DNA of 64,000 nucleotides from Halonotius pteroides (GTDB taxonomy: Archaea > Halobacteriota > Halobacteria > Halobacteriales > Haloferacaceae): contig NZ_QMDW01000004.1 of NCBI RefSeq assembly GCF_003605635.1, positions 93,695 to 157,694 on the forward strand, in the 5' to 3' direction. A model generated the notes under the pieces. That model was not told the origin of the DNA. It did no database searches and saw only the letters and a list, made by a program, of their open reading frames with translations. Made by a program: the position numbers and the translations under genes. Positions 35,991 to 44,019 of the stretch are shown piece after piece (within the stretch, counting starts at the first letter, position 1; the number at the start of each line of letters is the position of its first letter).

Positions 35991-37079
35991 ATGCAACCAC
36001 GGGATCTCTCCGCCACTAGCCCGTACGTGCCGGGCCGGGGGATCGAGGAAGTCGCTCGCGATCTCGGGCTCGATCCGGCCGAGCTTATCAAACTCTCCTC
36101 CAACGAGAATCCACACGGCTCCAGTCCGAAAGCCGTCGACGCTGTTTATCAACAGGCCGACGATGGCCTTCATGTCTATCCAAAGGCGTCCCACACCGAT
36201 CTTGCCGAGAAACTCGCCGCAAAGTGGGGCGTCGCCGACGAGCAGATCTGGGTCTCGCCCGGTGCCGACGGCGCGATCGACTATCTCTCCCGCGCGATGC
36301 TTGACCCAGGGCAGTCGGTGCTCGTCCCCGATCCGGGCTTCTCGTACTACCGGATGAGCACACGCCACCACCACGGCGAGATCACCGAGTACGAGCTTTC
36401 GAAGGCCGACGGCTTCGCCCAGACGGCCGATCTCGTTCTCGACTCGTACGACGGCGAGCGGATCGTCCACATCACCTCGCCGCACAACCCGACCGGCAGC
36501 GAGTGGACGCGCGACGAGATCCGGACGCTGCTGGGCGAGGTCGACGACGAAACGCTCGTTGTCGTCGACGAGGCGTACGGCGAGTACTCCGAGGAGCCGA
36601 GCAGTATCGGTCTGTTGGGTGCGTTTGAGAACCTTGCCGTTCTGCGAACCTTCTCGAAAGCCTACGGCCTCGCCGGGCTGCGAATCGGCTACGCGGCCGT
36701 CCCCGAATCGTGGGCTGACGCCTACGCCCGCGTCAACACACCATTTGCGGCCAACGAGGTCGCCTGTCGAGCCGCGTTGGCGGCCCTCGATGACGACGAC
36801 CATGTCGAGCAGTCGGTCGACTCCGCTCGGTGGGCCCGCGAGTACATGCATAAAAACCTCGACGCTCCGACCTTCGACAGCGCGGCAAACTTCGTGCTGG
36901 CTGACGTTGGCGACGCCGGCCGCGTCGCCGAAGCCAGCCAGCGCGCCGGCGTCATCATTCGGGACTGCGGTAGCTTCGGGCTGCCGGGCTGTGTTCGGAT
37001 CTCCTGTGGCACCCGCGAGCAGACGAAAACGGCCGTCGAGACGCTCAACGAGATCGTCGCCGAGGTGACGACGACGTGA
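35991..37079 (+). CDS. hisC: Histidinol-phosphate aminotransferase
   Basis: PLP enzyme converting imidazole-acetol phosphate to histidinol phosphate. 362 residues from ATG 35991. Family features: ELIKLSSNENPHGSSPKAV, SPGADGAIDYL, VPDPGFSYYRM, ITSPHNPTGS, VVDEAYGEYS and the PLP lysine Lys223 in RTFSKAYGLAGLRIGY. The following gene starts within its stop (GTGA). No other his genes are near, usual for dispersed haloarchaeal histidine genes. Confidence 0.93.
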   Translation: MQPRDLSATSPYVPGRGIEEVARDLGLDPAELIKLSSNENPHGSSPKAVDAVYQQADDGLHVYPKASHTDLAEKLAAKWGVADEQIWVSPGADGAIDYLSRAMLDPGQSVLVPDPGFSYYRMSTRHHHGEITEYELSKADGFAQTADLVLDSYDGERIVHITSPHNPTGSEWTRDEIRTLLGEVDDETLVVVDEAYGEYSEEPSSIGLLGAFENLAVLRTFSKAYGLAGLRIGYAAVPESWADAYARVNTPFAANEVACRAALAALDDDDHVEQSVDSARWAREYMHKNLDAPTFDSAANFVLADVGDAGRVAEASQRAGVIIRDCGSFGLPGCVRISCGTREQTKTAVETLNEIVAEVTTT

Positions 37080-37678
37080 CAGAGGAGCCGGCCACGACCA
37101 CGGATCCGGCGATGACAGATGACCCAACAACGACCGGCTCGACAGCCGGCGATAAGGTAGCCGAAACACTGGTCGTCACCGGCACGCCCGGCACCGGCAA
37201 AACGACCGCGACCGAACAGCTCACCGGCGACACTGACGCGGAGATCATCCACCTCAACGACGTGATCCGTGAGTTCGATCTCTACGGTGAGCGTGACGCC
37301 GAGCGCGATTCGCTGGTAACCGATCTCGAGGCGGTCAAAGAGCATCTCGGGGAGTGGCGCGGGATCGTCGAATCACACCTTGCTCACCACGTTGAGGCCG
37401 ACCGCGTCGTCGTTCTTCGGTGTAAACCGAACGAACTCGAACGCCGGCTGCGTGACCGCGGCGACACCGCGGCAAAAGCCCGCGAGAACGCCGAAAGCGA
37501 GGCGCTGGATGTCGTGCTCTCGGAGGCGGTCGACCAACACGGCCGCGAGGCCGTCTACGAGATCGACACGACCGATCGCGAGCCGAGTGCGGTCGCCGCC
37601 GAGATCGCTGCCGTCCGCCACGGCAACCGCGAGCCCGGTGTCGGCGAGATCGACTTCACGGGGTATCTCGTTGAATGA
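37076..37678 (+). CDS. Adenylate kinase-like protein (AK6/Fap7 type)
   Basis: 200 residues from GTG 37076, overlapping hisC by four bases. P-loop GTPGTGKT at 36-43 after a 25-residue threonine-rich acidic extension. IIHLNDVIRE, VESHLAHHVEADRVVVLRCKP and LRDRG...KARENAESEALDV follow, as in the AK6/hCINAP/Fap7 group, which acts in 40S/30S subunit maturation as well as having adenylate kinase activity. The N-terminal extension may mean that the GTG is too far upstream; ATG at 37112 is an alternative. Confidence 0.88.
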   Translation: MTEEPATTTDPAMTDDPTTTGSTAGDKVAETLVVTGTPGTGKTTATEQLTGDTDAEIIHLNDVIREFDLYGERDAERDSLVTDLEAVKEHLGEWRGIVESHLAHHVEADRVVVLRCKPNELERRLRDRGDTAAKARENAESEALDVVLSEAVDQHGREAVYEIDTTDREPSAVAAEIAAVRHGNREPGVGEIDFTGYLVE

Positions 37679-38277
37679 CGCTCGACCGCCTCCGTCCCGT
37701 CGCTGACCGGCTGTTGACGCCGTTTGTCACCGGAGCCGATCGGGTTGGGTTGACACCGAACAGCGTCAGCGTCATCTCGTTGGGCGTCGCGGTCGCCGCG
37801 GCTGGGGCCTTCGTTGTCGCCGAGCCGCTGTTCTACGCCGCCGGTGCTGGCTTCGTTTTCGCCAACGGCTGGCTGGATCTGATCGACGGCGCGCTCGCCC
37901 GCCAACAGGAGACCGCCTCCGCCGGCGGCGACCTCTTGGATCACGTGATTGACCGCTATGCAGACCTGACGATCATCGGCGGGCTCGCGGCCGGTGTCGG
38001 TAACTTCGCGCTCGGCTTTCTCGCTGTGACCGGCGTGTTGATGACCTCGTATCTCGGCACGCAGATCCAGGCGGTCGGCCTCGGGCGGGCCTACGGCGGC
38101 CTCGTCGGGCGGGCCGATCGACTGGCGCTGATCGGGCTCACCGGTGTCGCCGCCGCCGTTGTCAGCGGCCCAGTTGTGGCAGGCTATGGGGTTGTCGAAC
38201 TGCTGTTGGCCTTCTTTACGCTCATCGGCCATCTCACCGCCGCCCAGCGATTCTGGGGCGCGTGGAACGATCTGTAA
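37675..38277 (+). CDS. CDP-alcohol phosphotransferase, archaetidylinositol-phosphate synthase type
   Basis: 200 residues, ATG overlapping the kinase stop (ATGA). Complete CDP-alcohol phosphotransferase signature: Asp68, Asp71-Gly72, Ala75-Arg76, Gly85, Asp89, Asp93. The short length and N-terminal PFVTGADRVGLTPNSVSVISL fit the archaeal enzyme joining CDP-archaeol and inositol phosphate. Six membrane helices. The substrate assignment is from family resemblance. Confidence 0.85.
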   Translation: MTLDRLRPVADRLLTPFVTGADRVGLTPNSVSVISLGVAVAAAGAFVVAEPLFYAAGAGFVFANGWLDLIDGALARQQETASAGGDLLDHVIDRYADLTIIGGLAAGVGNFALGFLAVTGVLMTSYLGTQIQAVGLGRAYGGLVGRADRLALIGLTGVAAAVVSGPVVAGYGVVELLLAFFTLIGHLTAAQRFWGAWNDL

Positions 38278-38295
38278 GCCGCCGACGGCGCATGG

Positions 38296-38301
38296 TTTAT
38301 A
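38296..38301 (+). promoter_or_regulatory. TATA box of the MBF1 gene
   Basis: TTTATA centred about 27 bases before ATG 38326; the transcript is probably leaderless. Confidence 0.55.
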
Positions 38302-38325
38302 CCGGGCGATACGGTATCGGTTCGT

Positions 38326-38868
38326 ATGGCCCAATGTGAGATGTGTGGTGCCGAGCAGTCGTCGCTTACCACCACGAAAGTCGAAGGGGCGAAACTGGAA
38401 CTCTGTGACGAGTGTACGGAGTTCGGGACGGCGGTTAAAACCGAATCTTCGTCGTCGGGGTCAAGCAAGTATTCGACCTCAAGCAGTAGCTCCGGCTCCT
38501 CGGGCGGGAGCAGCGGTGCCACCTCAACAGGATCGACGGGCAGCTCGGGTGGCTCGTCGAATCAACGCCGGAAAGACATGTTTGACGATATGGATGAGAT
38601 CGCCACCGACTACGACGACCGCATCCGGGAGGCCCGCGAGGGTGAGGGGCTTACCCAAGAGGAACTCGCCAACAACCTCAACGAGAAGGCAAGTCTCATC
38701 CGGAAGCTCGAAGGCGGCGACGTGCTCCCAAGCGACGAGGTTCGCAAGAAGCTCGAATCGACGTTTGATATCACGCTTACCGAGGGGGCTGATGTCGACG
38801 ACACCGAGTGGTCAGGCGAGTCCACCGGGTCGATGACGCTGGGCGATGTGGTCGAACGAAAGGACTGA
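38326..38868 (+). CDS. mbf1: Multiprotein bridging factor 1 homologue
   Basis: 180 residues. N-terminal zinc ribbon AQCEMCGAEQ ... LCDECTEFG (two CxxC pairs), a serine/glycine-rich linker (about 41-80), then a Cro/C1 helix-turn-helix IREAREGEGLTQEELANNLNEKASLIRKLEGG. This is archaeal MBF1, which associates with small ribosomal subunits and may also act in transcription. The linker is unusually pure Ser/Gly/Thr for this acidic proteome. Confidence 0.93.
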   Translation: MAQCEMCGAEQSSLTTTKVEGAKLELCDECTEFGTAVKTESSSSGSSKYSTSSSSSGSSGGSSGATSTGSTGSSGGSSNQRRKDMFDDMDEIATDYDDRIREAREGEGLTQEELANNLNEKASLIRKLEGGDVLPSDEVRKKLESTFDITLTEGADVDDTEWSGESTGSMTLGDVVERKD

Positions 38869-38879
38869 TCGCGGGCGGC

Positions 38880-39641
38880 TCAGACGGCGTGTGAGTCACC
38901 GTCGACGTCGAGATCGGCCATCGAGGCAACATCGCCGTACGCCGTTTTCAGGTAGCCGATCAGATACTCAACAGTCGTCGGATCGTACGTCCAAAAGCCG
39001 AAAAACTCCCGGTCGCCGCGCTCCTCAGCCAACAGCGCGCACATGTTTTCATCGACGCCATCGCCGTCGTAGGCGACAAACCAGGTCTTCTGGATCTCCT
39101 CGTCGTGTTCAATATGGAGGGTGTACGATTCGTGATCGGGCACGACTGGGCTGTCGCTGACGGGTGCAGCGTAGGTATGTACCGACAGTGCGGTGTGTTC
39201 GCCAAGTTGGTTGTAGGTGTCTGTCTGGTCATCGAGTACTGATAGCGTCTGAAACCCAGCGTGGAGTTCGCCGCTGCCGATCCGCCAGGCGCGATCTTCG
39301 ATCTCCCGGGAGGCCATGAACATATCCTCGATCGAGTAGGAGGTAAACAGCGTCTCATCGAGGTGGTCGAGGATCGGGCTTCGGTCGACACCTGCCGCTA
39401 TCGACTGCTCCGCCGCCGGTGGCCGGTAGATGTCATCTAAGGAAACCGCGGTCACAAAGGCATCCTCGCGACTGAGGATCGCGAACTGCTCGGGCTCCTC
39501 TGAGAGCCTTCGGGTATCGATGGTGAGATGTCGATCCGCATACTGTTCGCGGAGATCGTCGACGATGGACTCAGGTGTGTTAATAACTGTCAGCGTCATC
39601 GTGCGGGCTTCGATATCCGCGATGAGCTCTTGCAACGACAT
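38880..39641 (-). CDS. DICT sensory domain protein
   Basis: 253 residues. Starts MSLQELIADIEARTMTLTV and has the DICT features LSREDAFVTAVSLDDIYRPP, SYSIEDMFMASREIEDRAWRIG and LSVHTYAAP. DICT is a light- or redox-related sensory domain found next to GGDEF, kinases and regulators. Here it makes up the whole protein, without an output domain, so it must act by protein contact. Neighbours (mbf1, tpiA) give no clear partner. Confidence 0.82.
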   Translation of the reverse strand: MSLQELIADIEARTMTLTVINTPESIVDDLREQYADRHLTIDTRRLSEEPEQFAILSREDAFVTAVSLDDIYRPPAAEQSIAAGVDRSPILDHLDETLFTSYSIEDMFMASREIEDRAWRIGSGELHAGFQTLSVLDDQTDTYNQLGEHTALSVHTYAAPVSDSPVVPDHESYTLHIEHDEEIQKTWFVAYDGDGVDENMCALLAEERGDREFFGFWTYDPTTVEYLIGYLKTAYGDVASMADLDVDGDSHAV

Positions 39642-39727
39642 CCCTACTATCAGTCACCTTACCACGGGAGGTATTTGATAATTTGTGAACGATTCTGACA
39701 GGTCGGGCCGACGGCAGAAAGATGAAG

Positions 39728-39733
39728 CTATAT
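39728..39733 (+). promoter_or_regulatory. tpiA TATA box
   Basis: CTATAT centred about 27 bases before ATG 39758. It favours that start over the ATG at 39722, which precedes the box. Confidence 0.5.
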
Positions 39734-39757
39734 CACCCCGGCGACAAACGGTGGAGT

Positions 39758-40402
39758 ATGTTCATCTTGGTGAACCTGAAAGCGTACCCGTGTGATCCGA
39801 TCGAAGTCGCCACCGCCGCCCGCGATGTCGCCGAAGACGCCGGCGTCCGTATCGCTGTCTCGCCGCAGGCCGCCCACCTCGAGTCCGTCGCCGACACCGG
39901 CGTCGAAACGTGGGCCCAACATGTTTCGCCGAACGGCTACGGCAGCTTCACCGGCAGCACCCTCGCGGAGGCCGTCGCCGAGGCCGGCGCGGAGGGGACG
40001 CTGCTCAACCACTCGGAAAACCGCCGCAAGCTCGCCGACATCGACGCCGCGGTACGGGCCGCCGAACGCGCCGGCCTGGAAACCTGTGTCTGTGCGAACA
40101 ACCCGGATCAGATCGCCGCCGCCGCCGCGCTCCAACCTGATTCGGTCGCCGTCGAGCCGCCGGCGCTCATCGGCGGCGATGTGTCGGTCGCCACGGCCGA
40201 TCCGGATATCGTCACCGACGCTGTCGCCGCCGCCAGCGGCGTTGACGAGGACGTCGATGTCTACTGTGGCGCGGGGATCTCAACCGGTGACGACGTGACG
40301 ACCGCCGAAGAGCTCGGTGCCTCGGGCATCCTGCTGGCCAGCGGCGTCGCCAAAGCCGACGATCCGCGGGCCGCCCTCGAAGATCTCGTCTCCGGGCTCT
40401 AA
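39758..40402 (+). CDS. tpiA: Triose-phosphate isomerase
   Basis: Glycolytic and gluconeogenic enzyme interconverting dihydroxyacetone phosphate and glyceraldehyde 3-phosphate. 214 residues, the short archaeal form. Catalytic Lys8 (VNLKAYP), His85 (LLNHSENRR) and Glu133 ([11 protein letters not shown]) are present, and [10 protein letters not shown] binds phosphate. Monocistronic with a leaderless promoter. The end is 12 bases from the convergent HerA gene. Confidence 0.96.
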   Translation: MFILVNLKAYPCDPIEVATAARDVAEDAGVRIAVSPQAAHLESVADTGVETWAQHVSPNGYGSFTGSTLAEAVAEAGAEGTLLNHSENRRKLADIDAAVRAAERAGLETCVCANNPDQIAAAAALQPDSVAVEPPALIGGDVSVATADPDIVTDAVAAASGVDEDVDVYCGAGISTGDDVTTAEELGASGILLASGVAKADDPRAALEDLVSGL

Positions 40403-40414
40403 GCGACGCCCGGC

Positions 40415-42226
40415 TTATTCTGGCTCAGAGACGTCATCGAGAAAGCTGGCTTCGACCGCTTGTACCATCGTCGACAGCTCGCTGTCGGTGAGCGTATCAG
40501 CGTAGGCCTCCCGGATGAGTTCCGGGATCGCATACCGGTAGCGGCCTTCACCAACGTGTCGAATCAGCTGTGACTGTCGGAGCGGCCGGTTGCGGCTGTA
40601 GGCGAGTTGGTGGTCGTCGTCACCACCAGCGGCGATATGTGCTGAGACAGGGTCGCTTTCGCCACCCTCGCGGTAGTGTTCTAACATCCCAACCGATCGC
40701 AGCGGCAGGTCGGCGATGCGGTCTTTGAGTTCTGTGACGACCGCCTCGCGGGTGCCGTGTTCGACAGCCTCAACAAACTCCATGGCCTCCTCGGCGATAT
40801 CGCTGCGGGTGACGGTGCCGAACCGCGTCGACGTGGGCGCGCTTCCACCGGTCGACCCTGTGGTTTCCTCGGGGCCAGTTACCTCCGAGGGATCGACCGG
40901 CTGGGGATCGATCGGGGCCGAGCCGTCGTATGCTGTCTCGTCCGTGCTGTCGTCGCTACTGGTCGCCTCGTTGGCGATAGCTTCAGCCGCCGTGGCGTCG
41001 TCTTCTGCGGCTTCGGCAACCGCGTTGGCGAAATCAGCCGGCGTGAGATCATCGCCGAAAACACCCTCAGCCGTCATCTCAGCCCCGTTCGCCGCGGTGT
41101 CAGTCGGCGTGCTGTCGGTGGATGCTGTGTCTGTCTCCGCGTCGGCGGGCTCGTCGGGGCCACGGTAGGCGGCTTCGGATCGTTGCAACATCGCTTGGGC
41201 AAACTGGTCGGCCATCCGGCTCAGGTCGCGGGCCTCCGCAAGCTCGCGTTCCAGTTCGCTGATCCGGGCGTTCTTCTTGTCGAGTTCCTGACGGAGGTCA
41301 GCCAACTCGCTTTCTCGGCGGGCCTTCTCGTCGGAGATATCGGTGAGTTCAGAGACCAGATCGTCGCTAACGGATTTGAGCTCCGGCTGTTCGATATCCT
41401 CAAGGCCGGGGGTTGCCCCGGCGTCGAAGGTTTCCTTGCGATGGAACTGTACCCGGCGAATATCGTCCGACCAGTCGGCGACAAGGAACCCCTCGCCGTC
41501 AGCCAACTCCTCGACGGCGTCGGCGTACTCCGAGCCAAGAATACGCCCGACGACCTTGGTGTCGTTGCGCCACGTGAGTCGATGCCAGACAAGCCAATCA
41601 CACTGTGTGATGAAGTCCTTCTTCACGTCAGCCGGACGTTGGCTGATGCCGACGATCCCGAGGCCGTGTTTCCGGCCGCGTTTGCCGATCTTGATCAGCA
41701 TCTTGCCGGCTTCGCCCATCCCGCCCTGTTCGGGGATGTACTCGTGGCACTCCTCGATGACCAACAGGAAGGGCTTTTTGAGCTTCTTCTCTTTCGCAAA
41801 GAGGTGGCGAGCGGTCTCTAAGAGCAGTTCGTTGGCGTCCTCGTCGTCGAGATACCCCGAGACGTCAAGAATGATCGGGATGTTCTCTTCGAGGGCCAAG
41901 GAGGCGATCTTCTCGGCGTGATCGGCGGTGACCTGAATATCACATTCCTCGTCAGCCCCAACGTGGAGGATCTCGTAGGCCTCCTTGAGCCCGTAGTACT
42001 CCCCGTCGCTGTCGACGATGAGGACGGGGAAGTTGTTGTCAAGGAGATTTTCCAGCATCACCGAGGCTGTGTTTGATTTCCCGCTGCCGCTTTTGCCTGT
42101 GATGAAGCCACGGCCCGTGAGGAGGTCGACGACCGGCAACTCGACGGCTGTCCCGGAGGTGATGGCGTCGGTGCCGCCAGGGCCAGCGCTCACGTCCGCG
42201 ACCGTGATGGTTTCCTCGCTGCTCAT
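40415..42226 (-). CDS. HerA-like hexameric ATPase
   Basis: 603 residues. P-loop ATPase of the HerA/FtsK class: Walker A GKSGSGKSN (about 44-52), Walker B LLVIEECHEYIP, and VGISQRPADVKKDF with arginine finger region. A coiled coil (about 300-350) and a long acidic linker follow, then a C-terminal domain (about 505-600) with LRQSQLIRHVGEGRYRYAIPELI that resembles a winged helix. The repair partner NurA is not adjacent, so this may be one of the HerA paralogues common in haloarchaea with a role in DNA or cell-surface transactions. Confidence 0.85.
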   Translation of the reverse strand: MSSEETITVADVSAGPGGTDAITSGTAVELPVVDLLTGRGFITGKSGSGKSNTASVMLENLLDNNFPVLIVDSDGEYYGLKEAYEILHVGADEECDIQVTADHAEKIASLALEENIPIILDVSGYLDDEDANELLLETARHLFAKEKKLKKPFLLVIEECHEYIPEQGGMGEAGKMLIKIGKRGRKHGLGIVGISQRPADVKKDFITQCDWLVWHRLTWRNDTKVVGRILGSEYADAVEELADGEGFLVADWSDDIRRVQFHRKETFDAGATPGLEDIEQPELKSVSDDLVSELTDISDEKARRESELADLRQELDKKNARISELERELAEARDLSRMADQFAQAMLQRSEAAYRGPDEPADAETDTASTDSTPTDTAANGAEMTAEGVFGDDLTPADFANAVAEAAEDDATAAEAIANEATSSDDSTDETAYDGSAPIDPQPVDPSEVTGPEETTGSTGGSAPTSTRFGTVTRSDIAEEAMEFVEAVEHGTREAVVTELKDRIADLPLRSVGMLEHYREGGESDPVSAHIAAGGDDDHQLAYSRNRPLRQSQLIRHVGEGRYRYAIPELIREAYADTLTDSELSTMVQAVEASFLDDVSEPE

Positions 42227-42292
42227 TTACCTATTCGTCTGTGTGAGCCCACATAGTTCCTGTTGTCGGTGGTGTCAGCCGGGCGTCTGACG

Positions 42293-43699
42293 TTAGTCGA
42301 ACGATCCGAGCGAGGACTGCCCGTCGTCGTCTGTGGCTGGCTGTGTTGTGTCATCAGTGCCTCCACCGTCGCTTTCGTCATCGATCCAATCGGTGAGTTG
42401 AGCGTCGGTGTCGACAGCGTGCTCAACAGGAGCGGGGTCTGCCCAGCCGGCGGCGGCGACGCCATTGGCGTCATCAACAGACTCGCCGGCGAGGGATGCG
42501 GCGTCAAACCCATCAAGTCTGACCTGCTCACCCGCGGCAAAGCTGAGATTCGAGACCCGAACGCCGAGTTTGCGAACCGGCGCGTCAACAAACTCATCGA
42601 GCAACTCAAGGGCGATAGATTCGACAAGGTTGGGATCGTCGACCGGCCCGGACAGCGAGGAGGCACGCGTGGTAACATCGAACGGTGGGGTAACGATCTT
42701 GATCCCGACGGTCTGGTACATTGCGTCGCGGCTCCGCGCGCGGGCGGCGACATCGGCCGCAAGCGCGCTGACCCGTTCGCGTTTGGCCGCAGGCTCCTCG
42801 GTGGTCTCGGTGAACGCCGACTCTCTGGAGAGACTTTTGGGGCGACCGGTTGGTGTCACCTCGCGGTCGTCGTCGCCACGGGCGCGGGCGATAAGTTCAC
42901 GGCCGCGTTCACCAAAGCGGTCGACAAGAACGGTCGGATCGGCGGCTGCGAGGTCGCTGGCGGTCTCAATGCCCAGCTCGGCGAGCTCACGTTCGGTCAC
43001 CGGGCCGACGCCGTGGATCGCCGCCACCGGCAGCGGCCCGAGAAAGGCTGCCACCTCGGCAGGCCGGACGACGGTCAGCCCGTCGGGTTTGTCGTGATCG
43101 CTGGCAATCTTTGCGGTCGCCATGTTCGGGGCGACGCCGACGCTGGCTGGCACGCCGACCTCGCGGCTGATCCGCTGTTTGACGTGTCGGGCGTACCCCT
43201 CCGCGATCGTGCGTGGGTCGTCGGCACCGCCATCGTCGCTACCGGCATCGGCGTCACCGTCGTCAACGAGCCCCCAACTCGTGCGGTCGGTCACATCGAG
43301 ATATGCCTCGTCGATGCTGACCTCACGAACAACGTCGGCGCAATCGTGCAGGATCTCTTTCAGTTCACTGGCGACCTCCTCGTAGAAATCAAGGTCGACA
43401 GAGCGGTAGTGGCAGGCCGGATCCGCGTTGGTCTCAGCGGCCCGCGGGAGCACCGCAAGCGCCTGACTGATCGGTTGGGCGCTTTCGATCCCGTGGTCGC
43501 GGGCCTCGTAGCTCGCGGTCGCGACCGCGCCGTGGGGTTCGCCGGCCTCATAGCCCATCCCGACGACAAGGGGTTCGCCGCGAAGCGCGGGCTCACGGAG
43601 GCGTTCACACGACGCATAAAAGCAGTCCATATCCACATGGAGGATAATCCGCGCGTCGGCGTCGTCGCTGTCGGCGTCGGTGAAGGCGTCAAACGTCAT
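42293..43699 (-). CDS. dinB: DNA polymerase IV (Y family)
   Basis: Translesion polymerase, 468 residues from ATG 43699. Catalytic acidic residues in ILHVDMDCFYASCE and VSIDEAYLD; steric gate and fingers in ATASYEARDHGI; little-finger domain about 265-380. A serine/acidic C-terminal tail ends in QSSLGSFD, a clear PIP-box (Q-x-x-L-x-x-F) for binding PCNA. An Asp/Gly-rich insertion lies near 138-150 (GDADAGSDDGGADD) in the palm. Two further in-frame methionines upstream would extend over a G+C-rich leader and are not favoured. Confidence 0.95.
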   Translation of the reverse strand: MTFDAFTDADSDDADARIILHVDMDCFYASCERLREPALRGEPLVVGMGYEAGEPHGAVATASYEARDHGIESAQPISQALAVLPRAAETNADPACHYRSVDLDFYEEVASELKEILHDCADVVREVSIDEAYLDVTDRTSWGLVDDGDADAGSDDGGADDPRTIAEGYARHVKQRISREVGVPASVGVAPNMATAKIASDHDKPDGLTVVRPAEVAAFLGPLPVAAIHGVGPVTERELAELGIETASDLAAADPTVLVDRFGERGRELIARARGDDDREVTPTGRPKSLSRESAFTETTEEPAAKRERVSALAADVAARARSRDAMYQTVGIKIVTPPFDVTTRASSLSGPVDDPNLVESIALELLDEFVDAPVRKLGVRVSNLSFAAGEQVRLDGFDAASLAGESVDDANGVAAAGWADPAPVEHAVDTDAQLTDWIDDESDGGGTDDTTQPATDDDGQSSLGSFD

Positions 43700-44019
43700 G
43701 GCGAACCCGTCCTCGTTCGGGCTGCGTTCAGTCCCGTCGTAGCCACTGCTACCGGGGATTCGATAGCCACCACGAAGAGCGTGACGGCGGGCGATCACCG
43801 GCTGTGGTGGCCGGCTATCAGGTGGTGAGTCCCGCGCGGACGCAGCCCAGCGGCACGCGAAGCTATAGCGCTGCTGGCACCGCGTCCGTAGCACCCATCC
43901 GACGACGACCGGAGTAACATCTGCTTGATCGATGGCCGTACCACGCCACGGGAGACGGTTCTCGGGGAAGGTATACTACTAAGTACACTCGTTCGGTAGC
44001 GGATGCTAATGACAGAGCG
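43700..44019. other. 320-base divergent intergenic region
   Basis: No gene is supported on either strand. The right end holds the promoter of the coiled-coil protein: GTATACTACTAAG at about 43971-43983, giving a leader of about 15-20 bases. The middle contains GC-rich imperfect symmetry (CACCGGCTGTGGTGGCCGG near 43798) without a T-run. Confidence 0.4.

Noticed and set aside
42263..43828. 521-codon open frame opposite dinB
   Set aside because: It is antisense to a clear DNA polymerase IV; its open state follows from the high G+C and codon bias of the real gene.
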